A stretch of DNA of 44,110 nucleotides from Heliobacterium chlorum (lineage in GTDB: Bacteria; Bacillota; Desulfitobacteriia; Heliobacteriales; Heliobacteriaceae): assembly GCF_014502795.1 (NCBI RefSeq), contig NZ_JACVHF010000022.1:1-44110 (forward strand), in the 5' to 3' direction. Positions 23,241-30,064 of the stretch are shown one piece after another (position 1 is the first letter of the stretch; every line of letters starts with the position of its first letter). The notes beneath the pieces were generated by a model that saw only the letters and a program-made list of their open reading frames with translations, made no database searches and was not told the origin of the DNA. Position numbers and translations under genes: made by a program.

Positions 23241-23813
23241 TCAGGGAAGATCTCGGGAGTCACGAATCAAGGCAAAGGCTTCGCTTCTTGTAGCTTTACT
23301 CGACTTAAAAACACCTCGCACAGCTGAGGTAACCGTTCGGGAGCCCGGTTTTTTTACGCCCCGCATCGTCATGCACATGTGCTCAGCTTCGATGACGACC
23401 AACACCCCTTGCGGGTCTAGTTTTCGCATAATTGTATCTGCGATCTGAGAAGTGAGCCGCTCCTGAAGCTGAGGACGCCGGGCAAAGCCTTCGACAACCC
23501 GGGCTAGCTTGCTCAACCCGGTGACACGACCAGACTGTGGGATATAGGCGACATGGGCTTGCCCGTAAAAAGGCAGTAAGTGATGTTCACACATGGAATA
23601 GACGGGAATGTTTTTGACGAGTACCATTTCTTCATGTTCTTCCATGAAGAGAACGTCCAAATGGCGGGACGGGTCTTCTTCCAATCCGCCAAGGATTTCC
23701 TGGTACATACGGGCGACCCGTTTCGGCGTGTCTACGAGGCCTTCGCGCTGCGGGTCTTCCCCTACCGCTTCGAGGATCATCTGGACTGCTGTTTCGATTT
23801 TTTTCAAGTCCAT
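23241..23813 (-). CDS. folE: GTP cyclohydrolase I
   Basis: 190 residues. Converts GTP to 7,8-dihydroneopterin triphosphate, first step for folate and for queuosine/7-deazaguanine. Zinc ligands: Cys and His in [11 protein letters not shown] and Cys in [17 protein letters not shown]; other signatures [23 protein letters not shown] and [17 protein letters not shown] 23813. It lies 20 bases after queE and next to DUF366, so here it probably feeds the queuosine branch. It is the type IA (zinc) enzyme. Confidence 0.96.
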   Translation of the reverse strand: MDLKKIETAVQMILEAVGEDPQREGLVDTPKRVARMYQEILGGLEEDPSRHLDVLFMEEHEEMVLVKNIPVYSMCEHHLLPFYGQAHVAYIPQSGRVTGLSKLARVVEGFARRPQLQERLTSQIADTIMRKLDPQGVLVVIEAEHMCMTMRGVKKPGSRTVTSAVRGVFKSSKATRSEAFALIRDSRDLP

Positions 23814-23833
23814 TATTAAACACCTGCGATTCT

Positions 23834-24586
23834 TTATAAAATTCCTAAAAATTTGTGGGTTTGAGGGATAAGGCGAACGTCATTGTGCACTTGCATTGCC
23901 TTTTCTTGTAAAGCTAAGAGGCGGGAAGGCAAAAGTGAGATTGTGCCGTCATTGTTTGTGAGGGGCTGCAAGATGATTGGATATGCGGGGGCTTCCCGGC
24001 GAACCATTTCACAGGCTCGTAAAAGTTGCCTATCGCTTGTCGTGTCAGTTATGACGATCTTGGCATAACCCTGTTTTCGGGCAGCGAGTCGTAAAAAATC
24101 TCGGTGAAGAGCCCAACGAGGCGAATCCTCTGACTCGGGGACTTTTATATCCATACTGACGTAACCGATAAGATCGATAAGAACAGCTAACTTGTCCGGA
24201 AGCGTTCCGTTCGTCTCGAGATAGAAAGGGATGCCTAGGTATCTCCTTCGAGTAATCAGTTCCTTGATAAATTCAGCATGCAGAAGCGGTTCGCCACCGG
24301 TCAAGCAAACCGAGTGAACGGGTTTGGAACATTGTTGAACCAGAAAATCTTCGATTAGAGATACAGAAAGGGGATTTTCCCAGTATTCGAACAGACCGCT
24401 GCCCGGTGCTCTTTCTACCCGGCAGTGGGAAGGTCTCGGTCCACTTCCGGGAGTGTCACAATAAGAACAGTCCAAATTACAACCGAAAAAGCGCAGGAAA
24501 ATCTGGCGGCAACCGATCCAAGGGCCTTCCCCTTGGGCAGAAGTCATCAGTTCTACGAGGTGGGCCGCTTGCAATGATTTATTCAA
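23834..24586 (-). CDS. queE: 7-carboxy-7-deazaguanine synthase
   Basis: 250 residues. Radical-SAM enzyme that converts 6-carboxytetrahydropterin to 7-carboxy-7-deazaguanine, on the path to preQ0/queuosine. Cluster-binding CxxxCxxC in [14 protein letters not shown], the QGEG motif in [13 protein letters not shown], and [10 protein letters not shown]. The start is uncertain: TTG 24586 abuts GAGGAG, TTG 24574 lies 12 bases after it. The first codons overlap the end of the DUF366 gene by 8 bases, implying coupled expression with it and with folE. QueD and QueC are not in the window. Confidence 0.9.
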   Translation of the reverse strand: MNKSLQAAHLVELMTSAQGEGPWIGCRQIFLRFFGCNLDCSYCDTPGSGPRPSHCRVERAPGSGLFEYWENPLSVSLIEDFLVQQCSKPVHSVCLTGGEPLLHAEFIKELITRRRYLGIPFYLETNGTLPDKLAVLIDLIGYVSMDIKVPESEDSPRWALHRDFLRLAARKQGYAKIVITDTTSDRQLLRACEMVRREAPAYPIILQPLTNNDGTISLLPSRLLALQEKAMQVHNDVRLIPQTHKFLGIL

Positions 24587-25142
24587 CTCCTCGTACTTTG
24601 CACCGAGCCATATAGATATCAGCCACCTCTGCGGCGTAATGGTTCATTAACCGCCGTGAAAAGGCCTCCGGGTCTTTTTCGCCAATCTGTTCCAAAGAAG
24701 CCGTGGGGACGGGAGTACCTTCAGTACGCAGGTTCAATCCCACATGAATCATTGTCGAAACTGGAGTCAACGTAGCGATGGACACGGATAACTTTTTCTC
24801 CCGCCAGTACAGGTCATCTCCACGCCGGATTAAAGAGCCACCGTATACCTCTTCCAGATCTTCTTTGATGATAGTCATGAAGAGCCGCTGACGGTAGACT
24901 GTTTTCTCCAGGTCCATATCAAAATGTTCGATAATAAAATGCAACATTTCAGGACTATAGATCGTATCACCGACGAGGACATCTTCCAAATCTACCATTT
25001 TATCTAGGCCCACCTTACAAGGGCCGCGAAATGCTGTGATACTATCTCCCATGATATGAAAATGACGATAGGCCCAAAGGGAACGCAATTGTGTGCCATC
25101 ATAGCCTAAGGGTTCTGAAAAAAAATAGGTCTTTAACACCAC
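24579..25142 (-). CDS. DUF366 family protein
   Basis: 187 residues matching DUF366 along its length: RSLWAYRHFHIMGDSITAFRGPC, MVDLEDVLVGDTIYSPEMLH, YRQRLFMTIIKEDLEEV, RGDDLYWREKKLSVSIAT and IHVGLNLRTEGTPVP. The family is of unknown function, seen in archaea and Clostridia. Operon placement directly before queE (8-base overlap) and folE suggests a part in 7-deazaguanine synthesis. AAGGAG precedes GTG 25142 (spacing 5); a second GTG follows immediately. First gene of the minus-strand run ending at surE. Confidence 0.82.
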   Translation of the reverse strand: MVLKTYFFSEPLGYDGTQLRSLWAYRHFHIMGDSITAFRGPCKVGLDKMVDLEDVLVGDTIYSPEMLHFIIEHFDMDLEKTVYRQRLFMTIIKEDLEEVYGGSLIRRGDDLYWREKKLSVSIATLTPVSTMIHVGLNLRTEGTPVPTASLEQIGEKDPEAFSRRLMNHYAAEVADIYMARCKVRGVE

Positions 25143-25292
25143 TCCGACTCCTTCCCTGTAACAACCGTTGCTTCATCTTTTCATTGTACCATTGAAAAAG
25201 GATGAGGGAAAATATAATTTCGGCAGGAAATGGCCTTTATAACCCGAACTATCCATGGAGGTACTTTTACGTAGAACAAAGGTGGTATTGGG

Positions 25293-26333
25293 ATGACAAC
25301 GGAAAACGCCTTTTTCTCATTACAGAAGACCTGCCCGGTCTGTGGTAGATCTTTTTCAGTTACTCGAACTCGCAGTTCCTCGATTCGCGCGAAAGAGCGG
25401 CAAGCCGATTTTCGTGTGATCTTTGAGGGAGTAAACCCGCTCTATTATCAAGTATACGTCTGTCCGGCCTGTAACTACGCGGCCCTCGACAACAGTTTTG
25501 ATAACCTTACCGGAAACATGGTGACCATTCGCCGATCTCTTCTCGACGCCCAACAGCAGGAACCTGATTTTCAAGGCTGTCGCACGGCGGAGGTGGCCTT
25601 GCGTTCCTTTCAATTAGCCCTTCGAACCGCACAAATCTGCGGCTACTCTCAGAGTGTTCAAGGGGCCTTGTCGCTGCGTGCAGCCTGGATCGCCCGGGAG
25701 TTAGGAGATCATGATACAGACCGGATGTATACGGAACAGGCCCTCCATTACTATGAACAGGCTTTTGAAAATGATCGATCTACCAAGTCAAATACGGTGA
25801 CAATCACCTATTTGATTGGTGAACTACACCGGCAAGTAGGCCATTATAATGACGCGATTCGCTGGTTTTCTCGGGCAGTGACGAATCCCTCCGTTAAACA
25901 GGAACCGGAAATCGAGCGGTTAGCTCGGCAGCAGTGGGAACTGACAAGGCAACAAGCCAAGGCGGGAACTGAAGACGAGGCTCTAGCCCCTCTCTCCGCT
26001 TCCTCGATCCTTCCGGTCGTCGCCCAAGTCCAAGATCCCACCAATGAGAAAACAGTTCACCCTGCTCCCAATGTGGTCAAAACGAAAAAACATAGTGGTC
26101 CCAAAATCCGATTCACCGTAACGCTTTATGAAGACGAAGTCGATTGGCTGAAAAAAGTCAGCACTGTCCCTTACAAAGAGGCCAAAGAGTTCATGGATAA
26201 GGAGACGGTTTTGCGGGCTTTACTCGATGCGGCCTTGGAAGTTTTTCCGGATGTACAGGGGTTTACCAACGAAGACGAGTTGAGAGAACAGTTCATTCAA
26301 AGGATGAAAGACGGAAAGAAACCAGGGAATTAA
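25293..26333 (+). CDS. DUF2225 family protein
   Basis: 346 residues. Two zinc-ribbon CxxC pairs at the N-terminus (KTCPVCGRSFSV and YVCPACNYAA), followed by a TPR-like helical domain (residues about 95-225: AALRAAWIARELGDHD-type pattern, ALHYYEQAFEND, YLIGELHRQVGHYNDAIRWF). The N-terminal 220 residues match DUF2225 of Clostridia and Bacilli, function unknown. A Lys/Pro-rich linker and a C-terminal helical domain (YKEAKEFMDKETVLRALLDAAL) extend beyond the usual family length. AAAGGTGG precedes ATG 25293. It converges on the fur-type gene, with the two stop codons inside one hairpin loop. Confidence 0.85.
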   Translation: MTTENAFFSLQKTCPVCGRSFSVTRTRSSSIRAKERQADFRVIFEGVNPLYYQVYVCPACNYAALDNSFDNLTGNMVTIRRSLLDAQQQEPDFQGCRTAEVALRSFQLALRTAQICGYSQSVQGALSLRAAWIARELGDHDTDRMYTEQALHYYEQAFENDRSTKSNTVTITYLIGELHRQVGHYNDAIRWFSRAVTNPSVKQEPEIERLARQQWELTRQQAKAGTEDEALAPLSASSILPVVAQVQDPTNEKTVHPAPNVVKTKKHSGPKIRFTVTLYEDEVDWLKKVSTVPYKEAKEFMDKETVLRALLDAALEVFPDVQGFTNEDELREQFIQRMKDGKKPGN

Positions 26334-26346
26334 TCCCTGGTTTCTT
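26316..26346. terminator. Bidirectional terminator with both stop codons in its loop
   Basis: AAGAAACCAGGGA (26316-26328) pairs perfectly with TCCCTGGTTTCTT (26334-26346). The 5-base loop ATTAA contains TAA of DUF2225 (26331-26333) and, on the other strand, TAA of the fur-type gene (26330-26332). The stem therefore encodes the last residues of both proteins. Confidence 0.8.
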
Positions 26347-26776
26347 GGTTTTGACAGTGATGGCAAATGCCAAAAAACTTCAGTTGATGATCGACAATTT
26401 TGAAGTTCTTTCGCTTCTGAATCGCTTGTTCCAGCGAATCAAGCAGATCATCTTCAAATTCGTAGACCTTTCCGCATTGAGTGCAGATAAGATGGTGATG
26501 ATGGTGAGCTTCATCGCCGGTAAGTTCATAGCGAAGTCGACCATCACCAAAATCCATTTTCTGTAGGATATCCATGTCTGCCAGTAGTTCTAAGGTCCGG
26601 TAGACAGTGGCGAGCCCGATTTCCGGATGCTGCTGTTTCACGATGCCGTAAAGGTCTTCGGCGCTAAGGTGGCCGTCTTCATCGAGGAGCAGGGCTTGAA
26701 GAATGATCTTTCTCTGCGGCGTAAGTTTGTATTCTTTTTGGTGGAGCCTATCGCACAAATCGTGAAACCGGTCCAA
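26330..26776 (-). CDS. Fur-family metalloregulator
   Basis: 148 residues. Winged-helix domain (KLTPQRKIILQALL, HLSAEDLYGIVKQQHPEIGLATVYRTLELL), then a dimerisation/metal domain with HHHHLICTQCGKVYEF and a C-terminal FGICHHCQNQ supplying the two structural CxxC zinc sites. Whether it is Fur, Zur or PerR cannot be settled from sequence. The longer frame from ATG 26818 is ruled out because that ATG is part of the -10 box; TTG 26776, 9 bases after AGGGGG, gives the family-typical start DRFHDLCDRLHQKEYKLTPQR. Confidence 0.88.
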   Translation of the reverse strand: MDRFHDLCDRLHQKEYKLTPQRKIILQALLLDEDGHLSAEDLYGIVKQQHPEIGLATVYRTLELLADMDILQKMDFGDGRLRYELTGDEAHHHHHLICTQCGKVYEFEDDLLDSLEQAIQKRKNFKIVDHQLKFFGICHHCQNQETRD

Positions 26777-26816
26777 ATTGATTGGCCCCCTGACACAGTG
26801 AAGTGGTTTTAATGGC

Positions 26817-26846
26817 ATTATACTTATCTTGAGAATCGTGTGTCAA
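26817..26846 (-). promoter_or_regulatory. Near-perfect sigma-A promoter of the Fur-family gene
   Basis: Minus-strand -35 TTGACA (26841-26846), spacing 18, -10 TATAAT (26817-26822); both hexamers are exact consensus. The sequence from -10 on, GATAAGTATAATGCCATTA, contains the imperfect palindrome TATAAT-GCC-ATTA and could be an autoregulatory Fur/PerR-type operator (weak match). Confidence 0.8.
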
Positions 26847-26849
26847 ACC

Positions 26850-27518
26850 TCAAAATTTTAAACGATACTGCACCACCAATTGGAGGGTGTTTCCCTGTTC
26901 CGTCTGTTCGATAGAAACCGTTTCCCCCAGTTCCCTGCCCATAGAGGTGGCGATCACCTTGGCTTTTTCACCAGCATCGTTGAGAGCTGCTTTGACGGCC
27001 TGTTTCTTCGCTTCCGTTCCAGGAAGAGCCACTGTTTTTACTAACTGATTCGCGCCGCTAGCTAAGGCCACGTTGAGGATGTTATTCTGCTCATCGACGG
27101 CGATGCCGCTGATTTCAACAGTCGTCGATGCGATATACCCCTGAGTGATCGGCGTGCGGTACGAACCGGGGGCAGACCATTGAGGTTGGATTTGCCTATC
27201 GCCGAGGTGAATGTTTTCCTGGGGAATACCATTATCGGTAAGATTAGCGGTGAGTTTGTCCAGGGATTTGTTCATGGCCTGTTGTGCATCGTTCGCTGTC
27301 CGTCCGCCCTGTTGAACCGCTAGGATCAAACGAACTTCCGAGGCCGTCAAAGCGCTTTGGCCGGTGACCGTAATATGTACATCCCGGGGATCGATCGCAA
27401 CGGCTTGTTCTAAGGGCGGTGCTGGTACCCGGTGTGTTGACAGATAAAAGGACGTGAGCACGATAACACCAAGAAAAACGACGACGACTTTATTGGCTGT
27501 TGAAAAGGGTTTTGCCAC
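26850..27518 (-). CDS. SIMPL-domain (DUF541) protein
   Basis: 222 residues. An N-terminal TM/signal segment (VVVVFLGVIVLTSFYL, residues about 11-26) and a periplasmic-type SIMPL domain: VHITVTGQSALTASEVRLILAV, NIHLGDRQIQPQW, GYIASTTVEISG and the C-terminal VVQYRL. DUF541 proteins are membrane-anchored and of unknown function. The start is GTG 27518, 7 bases after GGAGG; TTG 27524 is too close to it. Divergent from the YrzE-like gene with only about 80 bases between them. Confidence 0.85.
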   Translation of the reverse strand: MAKPFSTANKVVVVFLGVIVLTSFYLSTHRVPAPPLEQAVAIDPRDVHITVTGQSALTASEVRLILAVQQGGRTANDAQQAMNKSLDKLTANLTDNGIPQENIHLGDRQIQPQWSAPGSYRTPITQGYIASTTVEISGIAVDEQNNILNVALASGANQLVKTVALPGTEAKKQAVKAALNDAGEKAKVIATSMGRELGETVSIEQTEQGNTLQLVVQYRLKF

Positions 27519-27596
27519 AATCAATCCTCCGATACGGGAAATCTCGTCCTAAATCGGCTAAATCATGAATACAGTGTAGGCGAGGAGGTGGACTCG

Positions 27597-27992
27597 ATGA
27601 CAGATCAGAACGAGTCTGGTTCATTGTCTTTGGTTCCTGTGCTTATCGGAACCGGATATGCAGTGGCCGCATCGCTCGGCATATCGATCCTGCTCGTCTT
27701 ATTGACTCAATTACCCAAAATATCCGAATACCATAGCATGAACATGACCGTTGTACATACAGCCTATGGTCTTTGTTCAGTAGGTGCCGGTTGGGCGGCT
27801 GCTCGGAGAGCGGGAGCAAAGGGATGGATTTATGGTCTGCTCGCGGGTCTGAGCTTTTATCTCGTCACCATCGCGATCGGCTATTTTGTGCCTGAGCCTG
27901 CATACACGGTAACAACTTGGTGGAAAAAACTCGCCTATGCGCTCGTCGGTGGAACCGTCGGCGGTATTTCCGGAATTGCTTGGAAAGAATGA
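27597..27992 (+). CDS. YrzE-like (TIGR04086) membrane protein
   Basis: 131 residues, four TM helices (VLIGTGYAVAASLGISILLVL, VVHTAYGLCSVGAGWAAA, WIYGLLAGLSFYLVTIAIGYF, LAYALVGGTVGGISGIAW). The pattern of Gly-rich helices and the size fit the DUF3792/TIGR04086 family found in spore formers, often near yajC/secDF; function unknown. The start is ATG 27597, 8 bases after GAGGAGG. The hairpin at 28033 ends it. Confidence 0.75.
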   Translation: MTDQNESGSLSLVPVLIGTGYAVAASLGISILLVLLTQLPKISEYHSMNMTVVHTAYGLCSVGAGWAAARRAGAKGWIYGLLAGLSFYLVTIAIGYFVPEPAYTVTTWWKKLAYALVGGTVGGISGIAWKE

Positions 27993-28032
27993 ACTGCCCC
28001 TTCGTATCTTATCACAGGGGCAAGAAAAAGCC

Positions 28033-28061
28033 AACGGGAAGAGGCCAAGCCTCTCCCCGTT
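28033..28061. terminator. Bidirectional terminator between yrzE-like and spoVM
   Basis: AACGGG-A-AGAGGC pairs with GCCTCT-C-CCCGTT (28033-28045 and 28049-28061) with one A-C mismatch, loop of three. TTTC follows on the plus strand and GGCTTTTTC on the minus strand. Confidence 0.75.
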
Positions 28062-28072
28062 TTCATGTGTGA

Positions 28073-28138
28073 CTATCCCATGATTTTCAGCAACAAAGAA
28101 CGCAAGAAACCGGGCAATCGTAAAAAATATACCCGCAT
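28073..28138 (-). CDS. spoVM: Stage V sporulation protein M (21 aa)
   Basis: A 21-codon ORF starting MRVYFLRLPGFL and ending with Met-Gly. It lines up position by position with B. subtilis SpoVM (26 residues, starts MKFYTIKLPKFL): basic residue 2, Tyr4, hydrophobic 6, basic 7, Leu8-Pro9, Phe11-Leu12 and Gly21 all agree. SpoVM is an amphipathic helix that senses the curvature of the forespore membrane and anchors SpoIVA; Pro9 is important in the known protein. AAAGGAG lies 9 bases before ATG 28138, and a terminator follows. It ends five residues earlier than the B. subtilis peptide. Expected to be under sigma-E; the promoter was not assigned with confidence. Confidence 0.82.
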   Translation of the reverse strand: MRVYFLRLPGFLRSLLLKIMG

Positions 28139-28186
28139 GTCGGTTCACTCCTTTTAATTGTCCCTCCTACTCCCATTCCTTTCATA

Positions 28187-28756
28187 TCATATTTTGGACA
28201 GGGGCATTTGGTGACAACGGATCAGCCAAGTTTGAAAAAAAACAGCAGCAGCCGTTAGGGAGAGCACAAAGAAGAAGGGCGTCGACAAATGGCTGCCGAA
28301 CAGAAGCAAGGCCACCATAGCTGCACTAGCACTCAAACTAGGTGAACGTGTCAATAGAAGAAAGGACAACGCCACCGCTACCGAGAGACGGCCCAAATCA
28401 GGAGTAAGCCAAAGCAAAAAGCCATTGAGCGGTACCCAGATGTTGCCTCCCCGGCCGGACAGAACCGGTGACCAGCCATGGCCGAGCGCAAGAAACAAAA
28501 GGGCCACCCAGCCATTGGTTTCGTGAACTTGAAACCAGGTCGCTAGGCAACCGATAAATACGCCTTTGGCTGCTTCTAAAAGAAAAGCCAATAGCATCGC
28601 CTCAGCGCCGGCCAGTCGTAACAACTTAACCGGTCCAACCGAACCGGGTCCGTAATCGTCCACTGCCAGAGAGTAACCGAGTCGCCCCACCCAGTATGCC
28701 AGAGGGAGGGCGCCCATCAAATAGGCGCAACAAAAAAGCACCAAGGCCGTGAACAT
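28187..28756 (-). CDS. PlsY-like membrane protein with degenerate motifs
   Basis: 189 residues, about five TM helices. The overall pattern is that of PlsY, the acyl-phosphate:glycerol-3-phosphate acyltransferase: YLMGALPLAYWVGRLG aligns with its motif 1 region, YGPGSVGPVKLLRLAG with motif 2 (normally GSGNxGATN) and GHGWSPVLSGRGGNIWVPL with motif 3 (normally GHxxPxxxxFxGGKGVAT). The Asn of motif 2 and the GGKG lysine are missing, so acyltransferase activity is doubtful. It may be a non-catalytic paralogue or have changed substrate. GGGAGG precedes ATG 28756. Neighbours include the phosphatidylserine synthase gene, a lipid context. Confidence 0.75.
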   Translation of the reverse strand: MFTALVLFCCAYLMGALPLAYWVGRLGYSLAVDDYGPGSVGPVKLLRLAGAEAMLLAFLLEAAKGVFIGCLATWFQVHETNGWVALLFLALGHGWSPVLSGRGGNIWVPLNGFLLWLTPDLGRLSVAVALSFLLLTRSPSLSASAAMVALLLFGSHLSTPFFFVLSLTAAAVFFQTWLIRCHQMPLSKI

Positions 28757-28811
28757 AGAATTCCTCCCAGAATGTGGTAGTAATGTCTATGCGACGGCCT
28801 TGTTCATTATG

Positions 28812-29018
28812 CTAGCGTTCAGTTTTCGTCGGAACCTGTGTACAATCATCCATACCGGTACGGCAGGCGGCACAGATAAAACGGCCGCACTTTTTGCAGA
28901 CAAACATGTTGATCTGCTTTTTTTCCATGCAGTCGTAACAATACATGGAATCACAGTGGCCACAGATGGCTCCCTGCGTGTCGGTGGAGCCACAATGTTC
29001 GCAATAAGGGATTTGCAT
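28812..29018 (-). CDS. Cys-rich zinc-finger protein
   Basis: About 68 residues, ten or more cysteines in pairs: YCEHCGS, AICGHCDS, YCYDCMEKK, FVCKKCGRFICAAC. This B-box/RING-like or treble-clef spacing implies two to three zinc ions; no named family. Start: ATG 29018 or GTG 29033; the only ribosome-binding-like sequence (GTGAGGTG) overlaps the GTG, so ATG is preferred although its spacing is long. The 5' region holds the nested inverted repeat at 29075-29141. Confidence 0.68.
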   Translation of the reverse strand: MQIPYCEHCGSTDTQGAICGHCDSMYCYDCMEKKQINMFVCKKCGRFICAACRTGMDDCTQVPTKTER

Positions 29019-29074
29019 GAAAAATTTTTTCACCTCACTGTATGAAGGATCCTGTCGACGGTCATACTATGGTT

Positions 29075-29141
29075 GTGGAAGTCCCCTGTCGGCAAGATGG
29101 TCCCTTCCCGACTAGCCTAACCAGCGAAGAGGGACTTCCAC
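29075..29141 (-). other. Candidate structured RNA element / nested inverted repeat
   Basis: GTGGAAGTCCC (29075-29085) and its exact reverse complement (29131-29141) enclose 45 bases, within which GTCGG (29088-29092) can pair with CCGAC further in. It lies in the upstream region of the minus-strand Cys-rich protein and after the pssA terminator, so it would be part of that gene's 5' UTR. It matches no riboswitch class I can recall. Confidence 0.5.
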
Positions 29142-29165
29142 CTTCTCTTTATAGATCTTGAAAAG

Positions 29166-29192
29166 AAACCCCTGGTGTTGGGCCAGGGGTTT
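29166..29192 (-). terminator. Terminator of pssA
   Basis: AAACCCCTGG (29166-29175) pairs with CCAGGGGTTT (29183-29192), loop of seven, followed by CTTTTC on the minus strand. Confidence 0.75.
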
Positions 29193-29205
29193 TACTTTTA
29201 TGGTA

Positions 29206-29715
29206 CTAAAACTTGGGCACCTTGAGATTGGATACCATCAGACCCGCCAAGAGAAGCATGGCCACCGGAAAAAACAAGTCGGGCAAATGATCTCCCGCTA
29301 AACTGAAGAGAGCCATCAAGGGGCCGGCGACAGTGATAGGGATACCGAGGAAATGGGTCGTAATGTTAAGGATGTTGAAACGGGCCAAGCGGATCGCGCC
29401 GCACAAGGCAAAAATGATGGCGACGGTCAATCCCACGATCCCATAAGGTTCATTGAGTTGAGCCGCATAGATCAGGATCGCCGGGGCCACACCGAAGGAA
29501 ACTAGATCAGAGAGCGAGTCCAATTCCTTCCCAAAGGGAGAGGCCACATCCAGTTTTCTGGCAACCTTGCCGTCCATGCCGTCCAATATGGCTGCTAACA
29601 GAATCATGATGGCGGACATGCGGTAATTTTGATCCATTGTGTAGACGATGGAAAGAATACCAAGCAGCAAGTTCGTCAGTGTAAAGGCATTGGGGATGGC
29701 CGCCTTATGATTCAT
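29206..29715 (-). CDS. pssA: CDP-diacylglycerol--serine O-phosphatidyltransferase
   Basis: 169 residues, about six TM helices. Makes phosphatidylserine from CDP-diacylglycerol and serine in the membrane. The CDP-alcohol phosphatidyltransferase signature is intact: DGMDGKVARKLDVASPFGKE followed by LDSLSD (D-x2-DG-x2-AR-x8-G-x3-D-x3-D). N-terminal IPNAFTLTNLLLGI is typical of the Bacillus-type small PssA. The start is ATG 29715, 8 bases after GGAGG; the ATG at 29754 has no such site. No psd gene is adjacent in the window. Confidence 0.9.
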   Translation of the reverse strand: MNHKAAIPNAFTLTNLLLGILSIVYTMDQNYRMSAIMILLAAILDGMDGKVARKLDVASPFGKELDSLSDLVSFGVAPAILIYAAQLNEPYGIVGLTVAIIFALCGAIRLARFNILNITTHFLGIPITVAGPLMALFSLAGDHLPDLFFPVAMLLLAGLMVSNLKVPKF

Positions 29716-29767
29716 CAAATAAACCTCCATGGTACAACGCTTTGCCAGGGGCATGACGGACTTAGCT

Positions 29768-30064
29768 TTATTCTATCATCTTTACGGCTCCGACGAAAGG
29801 TTGCCATTTATTTTCCTTATCATTCCATTCGTAAAATTTCGCTTGAATGGTCTGCTGAGCTAAAACCTCACCGCATCGTTCCACATCCTGTGGAAATAGA
29901 CGCAACGACAGGCCGCACCCCTCAGCGAGTTCACGGGGCGTCGGGACGACAAGGCAACAAAGTTCAATGCTTTTAAGGATATCCTCGGTAGCCATCGCTT
30001 CTTGGGGCGATCGAAAGGTGATCAGGGGAAAGGTTTTATGACGCCAAAGAGTCCTAGCGGGCAT
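29768..30064 (-). CDS. DUF3343 (putative Se/S carrier-like) protein
   Basis: 98 residues. LITFRSPQEAMATEDIL, then LVVPTPRELAEGCGLSLRL, the P-x-P-R-x-x-x-x-x-C-G motif of DUF3343 proteins, which often accompany cysteine desulfurase or selenium genes and may carry S or Se on the conserved Cys. A C-terminal ligand-like extension (YEWNDKENKWQPFVGA) is less usual. The start ATG 30064, after GGAGG at short spacing, lies inside the last codons of the upstream HAD gene (11-base overlap), so the two are translationally coupled. Confidence 0.78.
   Translation of the reverse strand: MPARTLWRHKTFPLITFRSPQEAMATEDILKSIELCCLVVPTPRELAEGCGLSLRLFPQDVERCGEVLAQQTIQAKFYEWNDKENKWQPFVGAVKMIE

Noticed and set aside
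27777-28148. Minus-strand frame of 123 codons
   Set aside because: It is antisense to the yrzE-like gene and runs through a bidirectional terminator; the true coding there is the 21-codon spoVM in a neighbouring frame.
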